This document shows positions 6,320 to 8,391 of a stretch of 8,391 bases of DNA, piece after piece (the first letter of the stretch is position 1; every line of letters begins with the position of its first letter). Below the pieces are notes generated by a model that worked only from the letters and a program-made list of their open reading frames with translations, was not told the origin of the DNA and made no database searches. A program made the position numbers and the translations under genes. The stretch lies in assembly GCA_003567115.1 (NCBI GenBank), contig PXAP01000150.1:1-8391 (forward strand), written 5' to 3'. This stretch comes from Bacteroidota bacterium (GTDB lineage Bacteria > Bacteroidota > Bacteroidia > Bacteroidales > PUMT01).

Positions 6320-7726
6320 ATGAATATTTCTCTGGATGATCCGGTATTAAAATTAATTTCCACAATTGCTTTCGCCAACGATACGGAGCTGTATGCTATC
6401 GGTGGTTATGTTCGTGACATGATCCTTGAACGCCCCACAAAAGACCTGGATATAGTGGTGCTGGGAAGCGGCATTGACTTTGCCAAAAAAATGGCAAAAT
6501 CCATAAACGGTAAAACCAAAGTCAGTGTATTCAAAAGTTTCGGAACAGCAATGCTTAATTATAATGACTACGAAATTGAATTTGTGGGCGCAAGGAAAGA
6601 ATCCTACAGAAAAGACTCCCGCAAGCCGGTGGTTGAAGGCGGAAGTCTTGAAGATGATCAGAAGCGAAGGGATTTTACCATAAATGCGTTGGCAATAGGT
6701 CTGGGCAAAAATAATTACGGGCAGCTGATCGATCCTTTCGGAGGAGTCGAAGACCTTAAAAGCAAAATAATCCGCACCCCGCTCGATCCCGGAATCACAT
6801 TTTCAGATGATCCGTTGCGAATGCTGAGGGCTATAAGGTTTGCGGCCCAACTGAATTTCATAATCGAAACAAAAACCCTGCAGGCAATCCACGAAAACCT
6901 TACACGCATTGAAATCGTTTCACAGGAAAGAATAACCGAAGAACTCAATAAAATAATCCTTTCTGAAAAACCTTCTTCCGGTTTTAATCTACTGGACCAA
7001 ACGGGCATGCTTGAGATAATACTGCCTGAAATACATGCCATGAAAGGAGTTGAAGCTATAAATGGAAAGATGCATAAAGACAACTTTCATCACACGGTCA
7101 AAGTCTTAGACAATCTCTGTAAAAAAAGTGACGATCTCTGGCTGAGATGGGCCACCCTCCTGCATGATATCGGTAAGCCGGTGACCAAAAGTTACAGCAG
7201 GAAATCAGGGTGGACATTCCACGGGCACGACTTTATAGGTGCCAAAATGATCCCCGGTATATTCAGGAGACTTAAGCTGCCTCTTAATGATAAAATGAAG
7301 TATGTCCAAAAATTAGTTCAGCTGCACCTGCGACCGGTCTCACTCTCCAAAGATGAGATAACCGACTCTGCAATCAGGCGTCTTCTTTATGAAGCAGGAG
7401 ACCAGGTTGATGATTTGATGTTACTTTGTGAAGCTGATATAACATCCAAGAACAAAGAAACCGTAAAAAGGCATATAAATAACTTCAGACTTGTACGGAA
7501 AAAATTAAAGGAGGTTGAAGAAAAAGATGCCCTAAGGAATTTCCAGCCTCCGGTTAAAGGTGATGAGATTATGGAAACATTAGGGCTGGCTCCCGGCCGG
7601 GAAGTTGGTTTAATTAAAAATGCGATCAGGGAGGCAATCCTGGATGGAATAATCAGGAACGACAGGGAAGAAGCCCGCAGATATATGATAGAAAAAGCAA
7701 AAGAACTGGGAATCGAACCAAAGTAA
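6320..7726 (+). CDS. tRNA nucleotidyltransferase / poly(A) polymerase family protein with HD domain
   Basis: This 468-residue class II nucleotidyltransferase most likely adds or repairs the CCA end of tRNAs. The N-terminal catalytic head has GGYVRD (28-33), the metal-binding pair D42/D44 in KDLDIVV, and RRDFTINALAI (116-126). The neck region has DPLRMLRAIRFA (164-175), which contributes the nucleotide-selecting protein template. An HD phosphohydrolase domain follows with LLHDIGKP (H282-D283) and further His residues (FHGHD). Such HD-fused forms occur in many bacteria as CCA-adding enzymes and can carry phosphatase/phosphodiesterase activity. Sequence alone does not exclude a poly(A) polymerase or an enzyme adding only CC or only A. 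The start ATG lacks a Shine-Dalgarno sequence. The gene stands alone, divergent from thioredoxin, with gene relics downstream. Confidence 0.9.
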   Translation: MNISLDDPVLKLISTIAFANDTELYAIGGYVRDMILERPTKDLDIVVLGSGIDFAKKMAKSINGKTKVSVFKSFGTAMLNYNDYEIEFVGARKESYRKDSRKPVVEGGSLEDDQKRRDFTINALAIGLGKNNYGQLIDPFGGVEDLKSKIIRTPLDPGITFSDDPLRMLRAIRFAAQLNFIIETKTLQAIHENLTRIEIVSQERITEELNKIILSEKPSSGFNLLDQTGMLEIILPEIHAMKGVEAINGKMHKDNFHHTVKVLDNLCKKSDDLWLRWATLLHDIGKPVTKSYSRKSGWTFHGHDFIGAKMIPGIFRRLKLPLNDKMKYVQKLVQLHLRPVSLSKDEITDSAIRRLLYEAGDQVDDLMLLCEADITSKNKETVKRHINNFRLVRKKLKEVEEKDALRNFQPPVKGDEIMETLGLAPGREVGLIKNAIREAILDGIIRNDREEARRYMIEKAKELGIEPK

Positions 7727-7752
7727 CCACCTGTTATTGACCCGTTGATTCA

Positions 7753-8095
7753 TATTCTCTTCCCGATATCTGCCGAAAGCACAACTTTTTCCCGGCATTG
7801 ACCAGATAGGTCTGAAAAGGTTGGCAATTAAGTGTTCTTTAATTCCACAAATGTGTCCTTTATGTAGAAGATATACTCATGTGTGTGAATTTTTTACCTG
7901 GCTGTTTTATGTATTCCGTTACCATCCAGCATTGAATAATCCAATCCTGAAGAACTGTAGCATATAAATTCACCTGATTCCCCCAAGCCATGGGGACCAA
8001 TAAGTACACAGATCGCCGTTCTCAGGATAAGAGGTGATATTATTTAATACAGGGTTACTATTATAACTAAATTCAATATTTTTTACCTCATATTT
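7753..8095 (-). pseudogene. ABC transporter ATP-binding protein remnant (FepC/FecE-like)
   Basis: On the minus strand, 8095-8006 reads as a typical ABC ATPase N-terminus: YEVKNIEFSYNSNPVLNN then YPENGDLC. One extra base (8005) shifts the frame, and from 8004 it continues LIGPHGLGESG, a decayed Walker A that would be GPNGxGKST in a working enzyme. LDGNGIHK (7929-7906) follows, matching the usual LLDGKDI block. After in-frame stops at 7894-7896 and 7828-7830, the same frame gives LSGQCREKVVL (7809-7777), a decayed LSGGQRQKVVL signature. The Q-loop region between them is mostly deleted, and the Walker B and later parts are absent. The Walker A lysine aligns with Glu. With a frameshift, stops, deletion and lost catalytic residues it cannot be functional. 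The subfamily guess (iron-siderophore/cobalamin importers) rests on overall resemblance only. Confidence 0.68.
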
Positions 8096-8206
8096 TTATC
8101 CCAATAAAACAAGTTAATCAAGTTAATATTCAATTAGTTATATTTTGAAGGTAATTCATGTTCAGCATTTCAAACAGATGAATTTCACGTCTGATCAGTA
8201 TTGCTA

Positions 8207-8232
8207 ATTTCACAGGTTATAACATGTGAAAT
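8207..8232. repeat. 26-bp near-perfect palindrome
   Basis: ATTTCACA (8207-8214) and TGTGAAAT (8225-8232) flank GTTATAAC (8216-8223), which is itself palindromic. Twelve of thirteen symmetric base pairs match; only 8215/8224 does not. A second AATTTCAC lies at 8180-8187. The form suits a dimeric DNA-binding protein site, but no intact neighbouring gene shows what it would control. Confidence 0.6.
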
Positions 8233-8247
8233 CGACTGAAAGTCAAT
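8223..8247 (-). repeat. 25-bp repeat, copy A, with hairpin
   Basis: This copy is CATGTGAAATCGAC followed by TGAAAGTCAAT and matches copy B at 21 of 25 positions, 63 bp away. GACT-GAA-AGTC (8234-8244) can fold. On the minus strand the outer pairs complete a 7-bp stem with one G-U wobble, which hints that the minus strand is the relevant RNA sense. It overlaps the right arm of the palindrome. Confidence 0.55.
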
Positions 8248-8285
8248 GTCACATCAACTTTTTTTACAAAATGATAAGTCCATTG

Positions 8286-8310
8286 CATGTGAGATCGACC
8301 GCAGGTCAAT
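8286..8310 (-). repeat. 25-bp repeat, copy B, with hairpin
   Basis: This copy is CATGTGAGATCGAC followed by CGCAGGTCAAT. In the fold GACC-GCA-GGTC (8297-8307), the loop-closing pair is C-G where copy A has T-A, a compensatory change that keeps the stem. The other two differences fall outside the pairs. Confidence 0.55.
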
Positions 8311-8356
8311 CCCCCTGGTTTGTTCATGTCTTTTTGTGTTACACAGTATCCGGGTA

Positions 8357-8380
8357 GAGCGGTTCGTTACCTCCCCGCTC
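8357..8380. other. GC-rich hairpin at the right edge
   Basis: GAGCGG (8357-8362) pairs with CCGCTC (8375-8380) around a 12-base loop, with nearby GGG/CCC runs that could extend the stem across a small internal loop. The same DNA on the minus strand has an open frame from the edge to a TAA at 8339-8341, giving about 16 residues, so it could also be the tail of a gene lying beyond the window. Neither reading is certain. Confidence 0.3.
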
Positions 8381-8391
8381 CCCCACAGATC

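Larger units (their letters stand above)
7727..8391. other. 665-bp right-end region without an intact gene
   Basis: No intact reading frame of gene quality exists here. It holds the ABC ATPase relic (7753-8095, minus strand), a 9-bp tandem repeat CAAGTTAAT (8110-8127), a 26-bp near-palindrome (8207-8232), two related 25-bp repeats (8223-8247, 8286-8310) and a GC-rich hairpin at the edge (8357-8380). I found no tRNA and no obvious terminator for the upstream plus-strand gene. The mix suggests a decaying intergenic zone. Confidence 0.6.

Noticed and set aside
7982..7995. CCCCA/TGGGG hairpin
   Set aside because: It falls within the decayed Walker A codons of the ABC relic, so coding history explains it better than an RNA signal.
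8223..8310. CRISPR-like spacing of two repeats (63 bp)
   Set aside because: There are only two copies, they match at 21 of 25 positions, and no third copy or cas gene is present.

Overview
The window reads as a chromosomal segment of a Bacteroidota bacterium. This is inferred from three things: strongly AT-rich non-coding DNA, start codons that mostly lack a Shine-Dalgarno sequence, and TAnnTTTG-type -7 boxes ahead of two genes. No species can be named from the sequence alone.

Left and centre (1-5337) hold a complete glycerol-utilisation locus. On the minus strand, in transcription order, lie glpD (FAD glycerol-3-phosphate dehydrogenase), glpK (glycerol kinase) and glpF (aquaglyceroporin). 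A DeoR-family repressor gene (glpR-like) is divergent from glpD. Glycerol would enter through GlpF, be trapped as glycerol-3-phosphate by GlpK, and be oxidised to dihydroxyacetone phosphate by GlpD. The regulator probably senses a phosphorylated intermediate and acts in the 220-bp divergent region, which carries GTTTC-type motifs and a perfect 11-bp dyad. glpK is 66 bp from glpD. glpF is separated from glpK by 290 bp that hold a long inverted repeat.

Downstream of glpF (1 to about 206) are the remains of a glutamine-amidotransferase-like gene. Its reading frame is broken by an apparent one-base shift, and it leaves the window at base 1.

The middle right (5338-6319) has a strong hairpin terminator after glpR, an AT-rich spacer with a 41-bp tandem duplication, and a minus-strand thioredoxin with an unusual WCQPC active site. 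The thioredoxin is divergent from a plus-strand CCA-adding-enzyme/poly(A)-polymerase-family gene with an HD domain (6320-7726).

The right end (7727-8391) has no intact gene, but it is not empty. On the minus strand, 7753-8095 is a decayed ABC-transporter ATPase with recognisable N-terminus, Walker A and signature regions, broken by a frameshift, stops and an internal deletion. Beyond it lie a 26-bp near-perfect palindrome, two related 25-bp repeats with a compensatory base-pair change, and a GC-rich hairpin at the edge. I found no tRNA, rRNA, CRISPR array or complete mobile element, and no convincing new multi-gene system. The most notable items are the two hidden gene relics, the divergent operator region and the repeat cluster at the right edge.
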